From: Diphasiastrum complanatum
Taxonomy: Eukaryota > Streptophyta > Lycopodiopsida > Lycopodiales > Lycopodiaceae
Assembly (NCBI GenBank): GCA_029204225.1
Contig: CM055098.1
Location: 13,355,815-13,419,814, forward strand
Length of the DNA: 64,000 nt
Direction of reading: 5' to 3'
Shown: positions 11,222 to 23,700 of the stretch, piece after piece
How the letters are laid out: every line of letters starts with the position of its first letter
Position numbering within the stretch: the first letter of the stretch is position 1
Program-made: the position numbers and the translations under genes
The notes under the pieces: generated by a model
The model's input: the letters and a program-made list of their open reading frames with translations, nothing else
What the model was told of the DNA's origin: nothing
Databases searched by the model: none

Positions 11222-11599
11222 CTTGCAGACAAGGCATGGGATATTCCCATTGAACACAAGAAGCCCAAGAATGCAAGGACAACTTCACCATCAGAGTCCC
11301 AGGCCAAAAGAGTCAATACCAGTATCCTCCCTCTGGTACACAAGCCAAGAAGCCCACCCTAGAATCCACAAGCAGCTGCAACCTCCGGAGCTCAACATGC
11401 AGATACCTCAAGGGCTCAGTTGCCAGGTACATGGCAACAACAAAGACAAGAGAAGCTTCAAGTTGGGAGCACATCACCGGTGGGATCAGTTTCACATGGT
11501 TCCACGTCAGATGGTGGCAGCTCATCCACATCATCACAAGAACACTCGTCACCCTCACATGTCATCGACGGGGGTGATGGAGCAACTACATCCACACTG

Positions 11600-13519
11600 G
11601 CAGTTGATACATGCACTAGAGTTGGAAATCTTTATGTACTCTTGCATTAGCTAGTATCTCTAATGAAAATGTAAATGCTAATGCTATTTTGTGGCATAGT
11701 CAATTTGGACACATGAATACAAGATCACTTTCCTATATGTGTTGTAATAACTTAGTTGATGTTTCTCTTCTTCATTAGATAGGAAATCTTTCTTTTGTGA
11801 ATCATGCATCTATGGCAAACACTCTAAAAGCAAGTTTTCCAAATCACATTCCATCAAAACAAAGTATGTATTAGATCTTGTACATAGCGATCTTTGTGGT
11901 CCAATGCCAACTCCGTCCTTAGGAGATGCAATCTATTTTATTACTTTCATAGATGATTATTCTAGATGGTCTACAGTCATGTTCATTAAGCACAATTCTG
12001 AAGCCTTTGAATGCTTCAAGAGATTCAAGGCCATGGCTGAGACACAAACATCTACAAAAGTGAAGGCACTCCAAATTGATGGTGGCGGCGAATACCTCTC
12101 TAATGAGATGTCCGACTACATGGCTGAACATGGTATTAGAAGACAATTTGCCACTTCCTATTCACCTCAACAAAATGGGATTGCAGAAAGGAAGAATAGA
12201 CTCTTATCAACTGAGCCAGATCCATGCTACATCAAGCACACCTACTTGTGAAGTTCTGGGTAGAAGCTAATGTCGTAGCCTGTTACGTGCAGAACAGATC
12301 CAGCACCAAAGCCGTCAACAACAAAACTCTTCATGAAGTTTGGCATGGGCACAAGCCTAATGTCAGCCATTTAAAAATCTTTGGTTGTATATGTTTTGCT
12401 CACATTCCTAAACAGCTTAGGAAGAAACTTGATCATAGGACAAATAAATGTATTTTCATTGGCTATCATGATGAACATAAAGCTCATAAAGTTTATGATC
12501 CATCCATCAATGTAGTATTTATCTCTAGGGATGTAATATTTCAAGAACATACATACTATGATTTCAAACAACCATCGATAAACGATGCTATGTCATTTCA
12601 TTCTATTTTACGTAGCATGGATTCTTCCAACGTTGATGTTCCTTCTACAGAACCTGCAGCTATAGCTACATAAGTCGAGCAGCCAATAGTACCTGTCATC
12701 AGACCATACCAAGCCAGGTCGAGCAGATCTGGAGAAATTCAAGAAGAAGTATCATCACATCCTGGTCAACCAAACGTCCGTAGATCCTCACGGAATCGGA
12801 CAGTTCCTGAGAGGTATACACCTCAATCATTTTGAACTTCATCAGAAGAACCAGAGAGTCTAGCCGAAGCAAGTAACTCCAAGGATGCTGTGAAGTGGCA
12901 AGAAGCTATGGAAAGCGAGTATGAATATAGGCACCAATTTAGTTCACATAGCTCTTTACGTAGATGATGTATTTATTTTGTCTAATGACACTTCTCTTTT
13001 GCATACTACTAAGAGTGATCTGTCAAAAGAATTTTACATGACTGATTTAGGAGTTGTCCATTCTTTGCTAGGAATTCTCATTACTATAAATAGGCTTCAG
13101 AAAAAAATCTATCTTAGCCAGCAGGCATACCTAAAAGGCATTTTAGAAAAGTTTCATATGTCTGATTGCAAACCAATTGATACTCCAATGGATCCAAGTA
13201 TAGTATTGACTAAACCTACTAGTGTTGATTCTGATAGTGAAGTACTCAACATAGTGAAGTATTTGATCTTTTATGTATGCAATGTTGTGTACTAGACTAG
13301 ATTTAGCATACACTGTTAGCACATTAAGTTAATTCATGTCTAATCCTAGGATCTCTCATTGAAAAGCATTAAAGAGAGTGATAAGATATATTCAAAGAAT
13401 TTTAGATCACATTTTGTGTTATGATGGAAATGCTATCGACCCACTCGTCCTGCGAGGCTACTCCGACTCAGATTGGGGAGGAACAGTCTCTACCAAAAAA
13501 TCTACCTTTGGATATTGTT
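11600..13519 (+). pseudogene. Ty1/copia pol relic (integrase, partial RT, partial RNase H)
   Basis: Pieces appear in copia order. GAG-pre-integrase: ILWHSQFGHMNTRSL (about 11680-11730). Integrase: LVHSDLCGPM, FITFIDDYSRW, DGGGEYLSNE and NGIAERKNR (11880-12200), after which the frame shifts. Integrase C-terminal/linker: 12224-12673, ending with a stop. RT: only YVDDVFILS (12957-12983) onwards to the thumb MTDLGVVHSLLG and KPIDTPMD; everything between KWQEAME and YVDD has been deleted. RNase H: GYSDSDWGGTVSTKKSTFGY, then cut off at about 13519. No LTRs were found. Several stops; inactive. Confidence 0.87.
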
Positions 13520-15063
13520 AGAGGTGTCCAGTTCAAGTGCATGAGGTGTGAGGAAGACTCCAATTAGACTTAGGGTGAAGTGGAGTGCATGGATGAGGTG
13601 TATTAGTTGGAGAGGGTGAATGGGTGATGTGTATTAGCTTGGGAGAGTTATTATGGTGATTTGGCATAAGAAGAGAGAGTGTAGGAGGGCGCCCCATTCT
13701 AGGCGTCAAATAGCCTAGAATGCATGTGAAAAAATAGGTGGGAGGTAGGTGGTACAAGGTTCCAACTTGACTTTTAATTACATATAATATTACATGGTTA
13801 CAACTTGGGAATTCACACAAGTGCAATCTTCCTAAGGAAGAGCCAAGGTATATGTCCATCTTGTATTTGCATAATGTCCATCAATTCCTAGGCCCTTTTT
13901 TCTAGAGGCTTCCCATTCTCAATCATGCTCATTGGCACTTATTTTACAGAGGTTGCCCATCCTCAATCATGTTCATTGGCACTTATTTTCTAGAGGTTGC
14001 CCATCCTCAATCATGGTGGAACAAGTCACTAGGGTGCCTTGTCCTGTTCTTTATAGACTCCTTTGATCCTTCATTATAGACTTATAAATAAGCCTCCTTT
14101 ATAGACTCTATTGTGCCTTCATTATAGACTTTGTCAAAAGCCTTCTTGTTTACTGTCTTTAAGCTTAGAAAGCTTCTTGATTTGATTCTTGTTCTTCTGG
14201 CACTTTCTCGAGTACCTGCACATACCCTCAAAGAGAGATCAGTCCTTAAGCCCAGAGGGCTTCTAATTCTTGTTCAGAGTCATCAGGTACGTTCATGTGT
14301 ACCTGCACATCCCTTCAAAGAAAGGTCAGTGTTTATACTACCAACATGGTTCATAGAAGATTCTTAGTTCTACAAGTGTCAATGTCTGTTACTCAATTAA
14401 TTAAAGTAATCAAATTCATACAATATCCTAATAGAATATTGATAAATAATAATTCTAAATCATCAAAGTTTATTTGTGCTTTGAAGCTGGAAAAGTCTTA
14501 ATAACTTTGGGGCAATTTGTCCTACAAATTACAAAATTTTGAAGGACAGGCTAGGTTTTTGAATTGTAAGCTTGTAGCAGGTACGACTGCTCTCTAGTAC
14601 TATCTCGTATAGACATAACTTACTGATCTTATCCTCAATCAAGGCACATCATGAGTGATAATGAGTAATTCCTTGAGCTTAGGTGATAAATGCCTATCTT
14701 GAGTGTAAAAGTCACATGTACATTGTATTGTGAGCTTATAAAGCTGGTGTCAAATTACTTCAATTTCAATTTTTCAGCTTACTCCATTTTCAAGAAAAAA
14801 TTGGACTTTTAAGTATTGGTCTTTTATTTAAACAGGTGACTTTCATTATTGTGATAGTTTGGATGTACTACTAGCATAGTTGTAGGAGTTGCAAGCAAAT
14901 TTTGGCAGTATGCATTAATGAATCATAGTTTTTATATCAGCTAGCTTGTCACTAAAATATATGGGACTGCTGCGCTCTTACAAAAAATAGATTTTTTACT
15001 ATTGCAAGCCTGAAGCTTCTTGTTGCTTCAATATTGTCTCTATAGTCAATTATTGTTGGAGGT
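13520..15063. other. Gene-free stretch with short tandem repeats
   Basis: No convincing gene. A 44-bp tandem repeat lies at 13899-14023, another repeated phrase (TTTATAGACTC) at 14045-14125, and the phrase GTACCTGCACAT occurs twice between 14210 and 14320. The region after 14500 shows nothing I can name. Confidence 0.55.
13899..14023. repeat. 44-bp tandem repeat, about 2.8 copies
   Basis: A unit starting CTAGAGGTTGCCCATCCTCA and ending TTGGCACTTATTTT is repeated with few substitutions (first copy has GGCTTCCCATTC). Confidence 0.85.
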
Positions 15064-17264
15064 GTGAATATTTCACAAATTAGAAAACTCATTGGATTGT
15101 ACTCACAAGCTTCAATGGAAACTTCCAAAGATGTCAGTGAAACAAGTGAAAAATGTGTAATTAAATACACTAAGAGAAAACAATCTACCATTCTTGTAAT
15201 GTTTGGAGCTAACAAGAAAAAGCACACCGAGAAATATGGTTGTGATGGGTGCAACGAGGAGGAGAAAGTTGATGCAGAACAAGAAAATATTCAATCAGCC
15301 AACCTCCAAAAGAATCTAGAAGCTCTTAGAATTGCAGAAGCTTATAGCATATGGCAAGATCGATGGATCATCGATTACCTGTGGCTAAAGTTCAATAAAG
15401 AATTAGGAAGGGTGTACTGTAAAGTATGCAAGCAACAGCCAAACCATTTCAAAAATGTATTTGGAACTTTGGGGAGCACTAACATTCGTGCTAGTGCATG
15501 GTTGGATCATGGTAGGTCCAAAGTCCATAGAGATATATATAGAGATCAGATTGAAGCAGAGAAAACAACAATACAAGAAGCGAATGCTACTATTCGCGGC
15601 AGAAAACAAGAGGCATTGTGGGCCTTGTTTAAAGTGGCATATTTTATTACAAAAGAGGATCTTCCCTACACCAAGTTCCAATCTGAACTATGTTTGTTAT
15701 GATCCCTTGGATTGAAAACAATGACAAAAAGTCTCTATCAACATGATAAGGCCTGTGCTGAATTTATAAAATACATTGATGAATCATTACGAGAAAGTAT
15801 TTTAGAAAAAGTAAAGCAAAGTCCTTTCTTTGAATTAATGGTGGATGAGTCCACGGACATATCCGACAAGTCCTTGATTATGTATTTGTCTTACATTGAA
15901 AACTTCAATCCTGTAACTTCTTATTTCTGTCTTATTTCTTTAGAAAATGAGAATGCCTAATCAATTTACGATGCAATCATTGCTGTTTTGGATCTGATGG
16001 AGCAGGTGTCATGATAGGGTCAAACACGAGAGTGGTGACCAGGCTAAAAAAATCATGCCCTTTTCTATCAGGTATACATTGCATCGCTCATAGGTGCAAT
16101 TTAGCGTGTTCAGGTTCAGCCTCCAAATTGTCGTATTTCAAGTTTATTGATTCACTAGTTAATGCAACGGTTTCTCTCTTTGCCAATAGTTGCAAGAGGC
16201 AATCTCTTTTGCGGTCGTTACAAGAAGAAATGGCAAGTGATATATTGAAGTTGAATAGGATTAATGCCACAAGATGGTTGAGTCATCACAATGCGATAAA
16301 ACGCATATGTGATGTTCTGCAACCTGTGATTCATGCTATAAAAACTGAATTTAACAAAATGTCAAGGAAAAAATCATGTTCGCAAAAAGATATTGTTTTC
16401 GTCGACGAGGATGTCCAATATGTTGTTGAAGATGATTTGGAAGCAGCCTTGGCATCTACAAGTAAGTCGAAGAAGGCAATTCAGGTTGTTGCAACCAAAA
16501 AGCTTCTAAAAAGGTTATGCGACTTCAAATGTATATATGTTCTACATTTTCTAGCGGACATACTTAATCTGATATTTCAACGCGACTATGTGGAAGTTGG
16601 AGCAATCTTAGGAATTGTTTCTAATAAAATTGCTTTGATTGAGAACAAGTTTATTGAAGACCCTCCTACAAATTTGAGCACTGGAACATATGATAGTAAA
16701 ATAGGTCTGCTATGGGTGATGACTTAGAAGAGGCGATTGAGTTCCAAAACTCCTTTTCTCGTGCTATAGTTGAGATTTGTCAGATCAGTTCCAAGATAAA
16801 GGCCATTTGAGTTCTTTCAAGGCACTATCTCCTACCAACATACCAAGATGCATGAGAGAAATGAAAGATTATGGTTATCAAGACATCGATTCCGTTGGTG
16901 ATTTTTATGGGATCTCAAAAGTTGATGCGGCTGGAAATGTGATTCCTCCACTCATCAATATTGAAGAGGTGAGGCAGGAATATAAAGCATTCAAAATTCA
17001 AGCCACAATTGAATGGAGCGGCCGATCTTTTCGTGATACATCAACATCATTGGCTCCAATCAGCAGTTGCATGAGAAATATAAAGGACTATACACATTGA
17101 TGTGCATCTCACTTGTGCAGTGTACCAATTCGGTTGCTTGTGAAAGAGGCTTCAGCAAACTCAATCTAATCAAAGACAAAAAAAGAAATAAGATTGATTC
17201 CGCGGATGCCTTAATGTGTATTTCCATTGAGGGAAGCAATGACCTAGATTCATTTGACTTTTAA
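15064..17264 (+). pseudogene. hAT-family transposase relic (ZNF862/ZMYM-like type)
   Basis: Five consecutive frames make up one transposase. 15064-15702 holds a TTF/zinc-binding-like region with RVYCKVCKQQPNHF and a HGRSKVH segment. 15712-15960 holds the first catalytic motif, FELMVDESTDISDKS. The next frame (about 15989-16727) has the second, SDGAGVMIGS, and HCIAHRCNLA, followed by NATRWLSHHNAIKRI. 16777-17100 is a helical insertion region, and 17067-17264 has the C-terminal hAT dimerisation motif SVACERGFSKLNLIKDKKRNKI. At least four frame changes or stops (near 15702, 15958, 15990, 16727, 17070) separate them. Architecture is that of hAT transposases of the ZMYM/ZNF862-like group. I could not find terminal inverted repeats or an 8-bp target duplication. 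Confidence 0.85.
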
Positions 17265-19471
17265 AATGCAATAAACTCTTGGACGAGATCGGTTGAGTAT
17301 AGGCACATTTTTTTGAACTCAAATGATAAGTTGATGTAAAGTTTGTTGTCTACATTTTGGTAAGTTATGAATTTATAGACTTTTTCAATCTTATCCTTTT
17401 TATTTCTGTTTTCATTGGTTAACATATGTATCATGATCTATTGTGCTAATTGATGATCTTATATGCTTTCTAAAACGTTGTATCAAAATTTTCCTAATGA
17501 GTTTAAGAAATAATTTTAGATGTTTGTGAAGTGTACTACAATTGAGGTAGTGCGATGTGTTTTTTTATGTATTTCAAATACTTATAGATCTTCAAATCTT
17601 CTCATAATCAACAAGCATAATGACCATGAGGAATGTGCTATTTTTATGTTTCGGCCTAAACAAATTCTAGTTAGATAGTTGAGTGTCTTATACAAGATCT
17701 AGAAAGGTAGTTTTTGGTCATGCAAAATGAGCTCTTTTTCCTTACAGTGATTATGTTTGCTGCAGCCTGATTTGTGTGGTTTCAATATATATTTTAGATC
17801 TGATTTGTCTTGCTAGTAGATCCTCAAATGCTTTTTATGTTGATTCAAACTCATGCACTTGTTTGTGTATCAAGTTGATGTGAATAGACGTATCGACAAG
17901 CCAAATGCACCATACTTTTGAATATCATTGTAATGATTTGAAGCAGTATCTCAGCCGACAATGTTCTTTTTTGGTAAGTTCTTAGCCTCTTGTTTGATTT
18001 TTCTGCAAGCTTTATTAACTTGAATGAGACTGTTTTACACTTAGTATTATGTCCATGTTGGTGGCTTCATATTCATCGTTAGTAGCTTGACAACATGTAT
18101 TCTCATGTCAATGCATAATTTTGTATGTTTCCATGATGATTTCAAGCACTATCTCTTGCAGACGTTTGTTGACTCCCTTGTAGTGAGCAGATGTTTTAGA
18201 GTTGATTATACATTGTATGTTGATGTTTTAATGCTGAAATGTGGGTATAAGCTCATGTACCTTTTATGTGACGAGAATGTATTAAGTCGATGTAGAGTCG
18301 ATGTGACAAAAATCTATCCAATATAGATAGAATTTTGCATGTTCATACGATGATTCAAAGCACCATTTCAGCCGACAATGTACTTTTTTGGTAAGTTTTC
18401 AGGCTTTTGTGAGATTTTTCTATAAGCTTTAGAAATTTAAATGCGAAAATCTTACAGAAAGTGTTATGTCTATTGGTGGCTTTTGTTTTTGTCCTTAAGC
18501 ATGTGTTCTTGTGTTGATGCATAATTGTTTTCCACATATTGATGCATAATTGGTGTTCTCGTATGTATGTGGGAAGTAAAATTTCGATCTCCTTAACAAA
18601 TTGCACATCTGTGGTTTTGGTAAGACCCAGTTTGTTGATTGTGCCTATCCTTCACATGAAAATATAGTTCATCAATAAATGAACGAAAATGAATCAAATT
18701 AAATCTTTCCTGCATGAAATATTTGTTGAAATCACTTTGAATCTTGAATACAATTAGCTTTTAATTGTAATTTTTTGTATTCTCGTAGGTCTTTTGCAAA
18801 GCTTTATTGATATTCTTAAAGAAATGTTTGCATGATTGTAGTGGTTGACGTTTCTAAGTTTTATTGCATGTGTTATGATAGCAAATATTTCTAAAGATAA
18901 TTTTGGAGATGTTTTGACCTATTGTCCATTCATAATTTTGATAGGTTTTTGAGGCGTGTCACAAAATCAGCTATGAAGTTAAGATTGCAGTTGCACCATA
19001 TAATATGGGTACATTGTGATGCATATCAATGACTTTATTTATAAGGAAACAAGAGGCGTGTTGAAGGTCCTCTTCTAGAATGTTATCAATGATGCAATGT
19101 TGTGCACGGAGCATGCTGGCTGGAAGACTCTTAACTGCTATGGATGTTGTCTATGGTTTAATGAGACAAGGAAAAATACTTTTTAGTTTTGGAGTCTAGC
19201 TTATAAGTTTAAATGGTGTTTTTTAATACCAGCTTATATTGTCTTCGAGAACTCCATTAAGTAGGGCTTTAGTTTATGATATACTTTTCTTATGAGCTAT
19301 TGAAGGATTCTGGCATTGACTGCAAGCCTCATTTTGTCGCTTTTTTTGAATGTATTTACAGATGTCGCTTTTTTTTAATGTATTTCATCGTTGGCATGGC
19401 ACCATCTCTTGAGATAATAAAAATGATGGACGATTAAAGTTTGGATGTCTTTGTTGGAGACCTCTAATGTA
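17265..19471. other. Gene-free stretch with a diverged direct repeat
   Basis: No ORF with a domain. A segment of roughly 170 bp at about 17925-18105 is repeated at about 18340-18515, sharing CAGCCGACAATGT and TTTTTTGGTAAGTT. A third partial copy of the tail (GATGCATAATTG) occurs twice near 18515-18555. It could be subterminal sequence of the hAT element or an unrelated repeat. Confidence 0.55.
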
Positions 19472-19476
19472 CTTGC
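19472..19476. other. Target-site duplication of element E, left copy
   Basis: CTTGC, identical to 25338-25342 on the other side of element E. Confidence 0.95.
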
Positions 19477-20129
19477 TGTGAAAAATTGTCAACTAGTAGT
19501 ATTTTCCTAACTTGAGATTTTGTAGGCCTATGGCCAAATAAAAGTTAGAGATAGGTTCATACATGTATGTAGAGGCCCAAAGTATGTGTACACTACTTTT
19601 GAGGTCACATTAATTAGAGGAGGTCGAGTGTGGAGCTCTTCTATTGGCTCATAATTTGGTGCATTCCTATTTGACCAAATTTCTAGGTATATGGGTGAAT
19701 CCTATTGGACCCCAATTTTAGCCTATCATAAGACAAGTGGCCAAGAGGCACTATGGCTGCTATAAATAGCCATCTCCACGAGTATGTACACATCTCATTT
19801 TCATTCTATTGAATGAATGTTATGCTCTTTGAAGGTCCATCTTCTTCTCTCTCACTTTTTTGTTCATATCTTGCATTCTAGCCACTAGAATTGTGATTTC
19901 TTTGTTGCTATGGCTTCACACGTGTGAAATGCAGGTTGTAGGCTCTGAAGTACGGACAGGGACAGCAAGTTTCTGTTTGTGGAAGCTTATGATCAGATTT
20001 TGATGTTTAGTTGATGTTTAGTATGCTTAACATCACAATTTCTATCATTTTTTCAATCTAGATGTGCATAACTTCCATGGCCAAGATCTTTATGAAACTT
20101 TAGCATCTTTTGGATCTGAGTTTTTCACA
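19477..20129 (+). repeat. 5' LTR of element E
   Basis: 653 bp, TGTGAAAAATTG...TTTTTCACA. It has a TATAAATA box at 19761-19768 and the palindrome CACACGTGTG at 19917-19926, downstream of the TATA box and so probably within the transcript. Confidence 0.97.
19761..19768 (+). promoter_or_regulatory. TATA box of element E LTR promoter
   Basis: TATAAATA in the middle of the LTR, the expected U3 position; the identical box in the 3' LTR is at 24969-24976 and could drive readout transcription towards the FtsZ gene. Confidence 0.75.
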
Positions 20130-20141
20130 TGGTATCAGAGC
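20130..20141 (+). other. primer-binding site of element E
   Basis: TGGTATCAGAGC directly after the 5' LTR; complementary to the 3' end of initiator methionine tRNA as in most plant copia elements. Confidence 0.95.
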
Positions 20142-20738
20142 ATTAGGCGGCCAAATGTGCAGGTTTTGCCAGATTTAGAAGAGATTTGTGGGCGAGTTTG
20201 CTTTTGTAGCATTCCAATCAAGTTTCTAGCTAAAAATCTTGTTGATTTATGTGTAGAAATTGGATCTTTGTGATCAAAACATCATTTGTATGCATTTCAA
20301 TTGAAGTAGGGCGAATTCCCTCTGTACTTATCAGAATAAGGAGACAAAAATTGTTTTGGAAAGAGGGAGATGCAAGATCCAACAAGATCCTATTAGTTTT
20401 CCATTCTAGCATATAGTTTTTTGATTCAATTTCTTGCTTCTTCATGTCAAAAACTTCAAAATTGATGTAACCCTCTGATTTTCAGTTTGCTGAATGATTC
20501 AAGAGTGTATTTCAATCTTAGGAGTGAGGGAAAAGCAAGTATATTGAGGTTTGGTCTTGGTTTGATCAAGAAATCATAAAACTAGTGGCTAAAATTAAGG
20601 AAAAAGTGAGGAAAAGAGAGAAAAAGTAAGGTTTTAGGTTCCAAATCTTTGTGATTTCTTCTTGTGTTTCATTTGTTGATTCAAGAGAGTGCTTAGTGCA
20701 TTGGAACAGGTCAAAGATCAGAGATCAATCATTGCAAC

Positions 20739-23700
20739 ATGGCTACAAATGGAGGCTACATGTTGGAAAGCAATGATAGGCTTACCTCCCTCAACTATTC
20801 TACTTGGAAAGTAAGGATGGAGTCTTTGCTTGAGATGAATGAGTTGATGGATATTGTTGTAGGTGTGGAGGAGAGACCTTTGGCACCTCAAGAACAATTG
20901 AGGTATGACAAGAGGGCAAAGAAAGCCCTTCACATGATCAAGATGAATGTGACAAATGAGCTTATCAAAGAGGTTGGTAAGTGCACATCATCTAGTGAAG
21001 CTTGGGAAGCCTTGAAGAAGGTTTATGAATCCAAGTCTACTTCTAGAGTGTTGACTTTAAGAAGGCAAATCTTTTCTTGTATGCAAAAGAAGAGTGAGAA
21101 TGGACATGCTTTTGTTTTGAGAGTTAAAGCATTGAATGATGAGTTAGCATGCATTAATGATGGCATAAATAATGAGGAGCTTGTTCAAGTGATTCTCAAT
21201 GGCTTGTTGGATGATCATGCTAATCTTGTTCAAAGTTATGCTATCCAAAAATGTTTACCAAGTGTTGGAGACTTGCAAGAGGTCTTGTTGGCTGAAGAAT
21301 TCAGGTTGCAAGCAAGAGTGGGAGCATCTTCTACATCTCAAGGAGGAGAAGAGGAGGCAATGTTCTCTAAAGGCAAGTTCAAGGGCAAAGGTAAAAGCAA
21401 TTGGTCTAAAGGGCAAGACCAAGGTGAGCACTCTACTTTTGGCAAAAAGAAGGATAGATCTAAGCTAAAATGTTTCTATTGTGGAGTCAAAGGGCATTTT
21501 GCTAGTGATTGTTTTAAGAAAAAGAGGGATCAAGGGGAAAAGCAAACCAATCTAACTATTGATGAGGGTGGGGATGAGCTTCTTTCAAATGATGCTTTTG
21601 TTATGTCATCTTGCTTGTTGGCTAATCATGGAGACATTGATCCTTGGTGGATTGATAGTGGAGCCACTTCTCATATGACATATCATAAAGAGTATTTTTC
21701 ATCTTTAATGGCATTTGATGGTGATAGGAAGGTAATCTATACCGCAAATGATGGTGAGTGTGCAATCAAGGGGATTGGCACAATTCCTATTTCACTTTCT
21801 ACAAATAGGAATATAGAATTGAAAGATGTTTTGCTCATTCCATCCATTACCAAGAACTTACTTAGTGTAAGCCAAATGCTTGACAAAGGATTCAAAGTTG
21901 AGTTTGATGGTGATGCTTGCTTGATCAAAAAGGGGTGTAGTATCATTGCAAAAGGGAAAAGGCAAGGGAAATTGTTCAAGCTTGATGCATGTGTTGTTGC
22001 TAACCAAGTTGGATGCATGGCAAATGAACAAATGTCAATTCAAGAGGTATGGCATAAAAGGATGGGACATCTCAACTACAAGGCCTTGGAGGTAATAGCC
22101 AAAAAGGAGGTAGTAAGGGGACTTCCCAAGTCTCTTACTTGCTTGAATCATGTTTGTGAAGAATGTGCTTTGTCTAAATCACATAGATTGCCATATACTA
22201 GATCTATATCTAGATCTAAGATGCCTTTTTCTCTCTTGCATTCGGATATTCATGGTGTTACTACAATTAGCAATGGAGGTGCTAAGATGTATGTAACTTT
22301 CATTGATGATTTTAGTAGATTTTGTTGGGTTTATCTACTAAAGAGCAAGGATGAGGTGTTTGATGTGTTTGTCAAGTTCAAAGTTGCTATTGAGACTCAA
22401 TTTACAACCAAAATCAAATGCTTGAGGAGCGACAATGGTGGTGAATACATTTCTAACAAATTCAAAGCCTTTTGCGATGAGCATGGGATCAAGAGGGAGT
22501 ACACATGTCCAAGAACACCACAACAAAATGGAGTGGCCGAGAGGAAGAATAGAACCTTGTGTGAGAGTGCAAAGGCAATGAGATTGAATGCTAATCTTCC
22601 TAAACCTTTTTGGAGTGATGCTTTGTTGTGTGCAAATTTCCTATGCAATAGATGGCCAAGTGTTGTATTGGAAGGAAAAACCCCTTTTGAAGCTTTGTTT
22701 GGTACGAAGCCTAATGTCAAGTTTCTAAGAACTTTTGGATGCATTTGCTACTTCAACATTACTCTTGATGATAGAACTAAGGAGGATCCATCTTCAAGAA
22801 AGGGCATTTTTGTTGGTTATAGTGAAGTAAGCAAAGCATATAGGATTTATGTTCCTTCAATCAAGAAAGTGTTCACAAGTAGGGATGTCATTTTTGATGA
22901 AGGTAACATTCCAAAAGTTGTTTCAAGTGATGATGGTGTTGTTGCAACTAATGTGCTTGATGACAATGGAGTTGATGACACATTGGATGTGGATGTTGAA
23001 GAAGCCTCTTCAAGTCAAATTCCAAGGAGAACTCCAAGGCATAAAGTGAAACCCTCAAGGCTCACTTATGATGGCAAAGGTAAGCAAGTGGTGGATGGAT
23101 CCAACTATGCTTTCCTAACTTCTTTTGATGTACCTTCATGTGTAGATGAAGCAAGGCAAGAAGAGGAATGGATCCAAGCAATGGATCTTGAGTTTGAAGC
23201 ACTTATGAAGAACAACACATGGAGATTGGTGGAGCTTCCAAAGGGCAAAAGTGCAATTGGATGCAAATGGATCTTCAAGGTAAAGACAAATCAAGATGGA
23301 TCTATCAACAAGTTGAAGGCAAGGTTGGTGGCTAAAGGTTATGCTCAAGAGCATGGCATTGACTATGAGGAAACCTTTGCACCCGTGGCAAAGATGGTGA
23401 GCATAAGAGTAATCATTTCCCTTGCAACTCTTTATGGATGGGATCTTTGGCAATTAGACATTTCTAATGCTTTCTTGAATGGTGATCTTGAAGAGGAAGT
23501 CTACATGGAGCAACCCGAGAGCTATGTTTCTCATAGCAAGCCTAATCATGTGTGTTTTCTACAAAAAAGTTTGTATGGTCTTAAGCAAGCACCAAGGAGT
23601 TGGTATGCTAGGCTTAACTCTTTTCTACTTTCTCAAAACTTCACTATGAGTGAGTATGATCATTCACTTTACTTTAGAATTAGTGCTAATGATGTTACAA

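Noticed and set aside
13533-13859. 108-codon minus-strand ORF
   Set aside because: His/Pro-rich low-complexity translation of retroelement-derived sequence; no homologous look.
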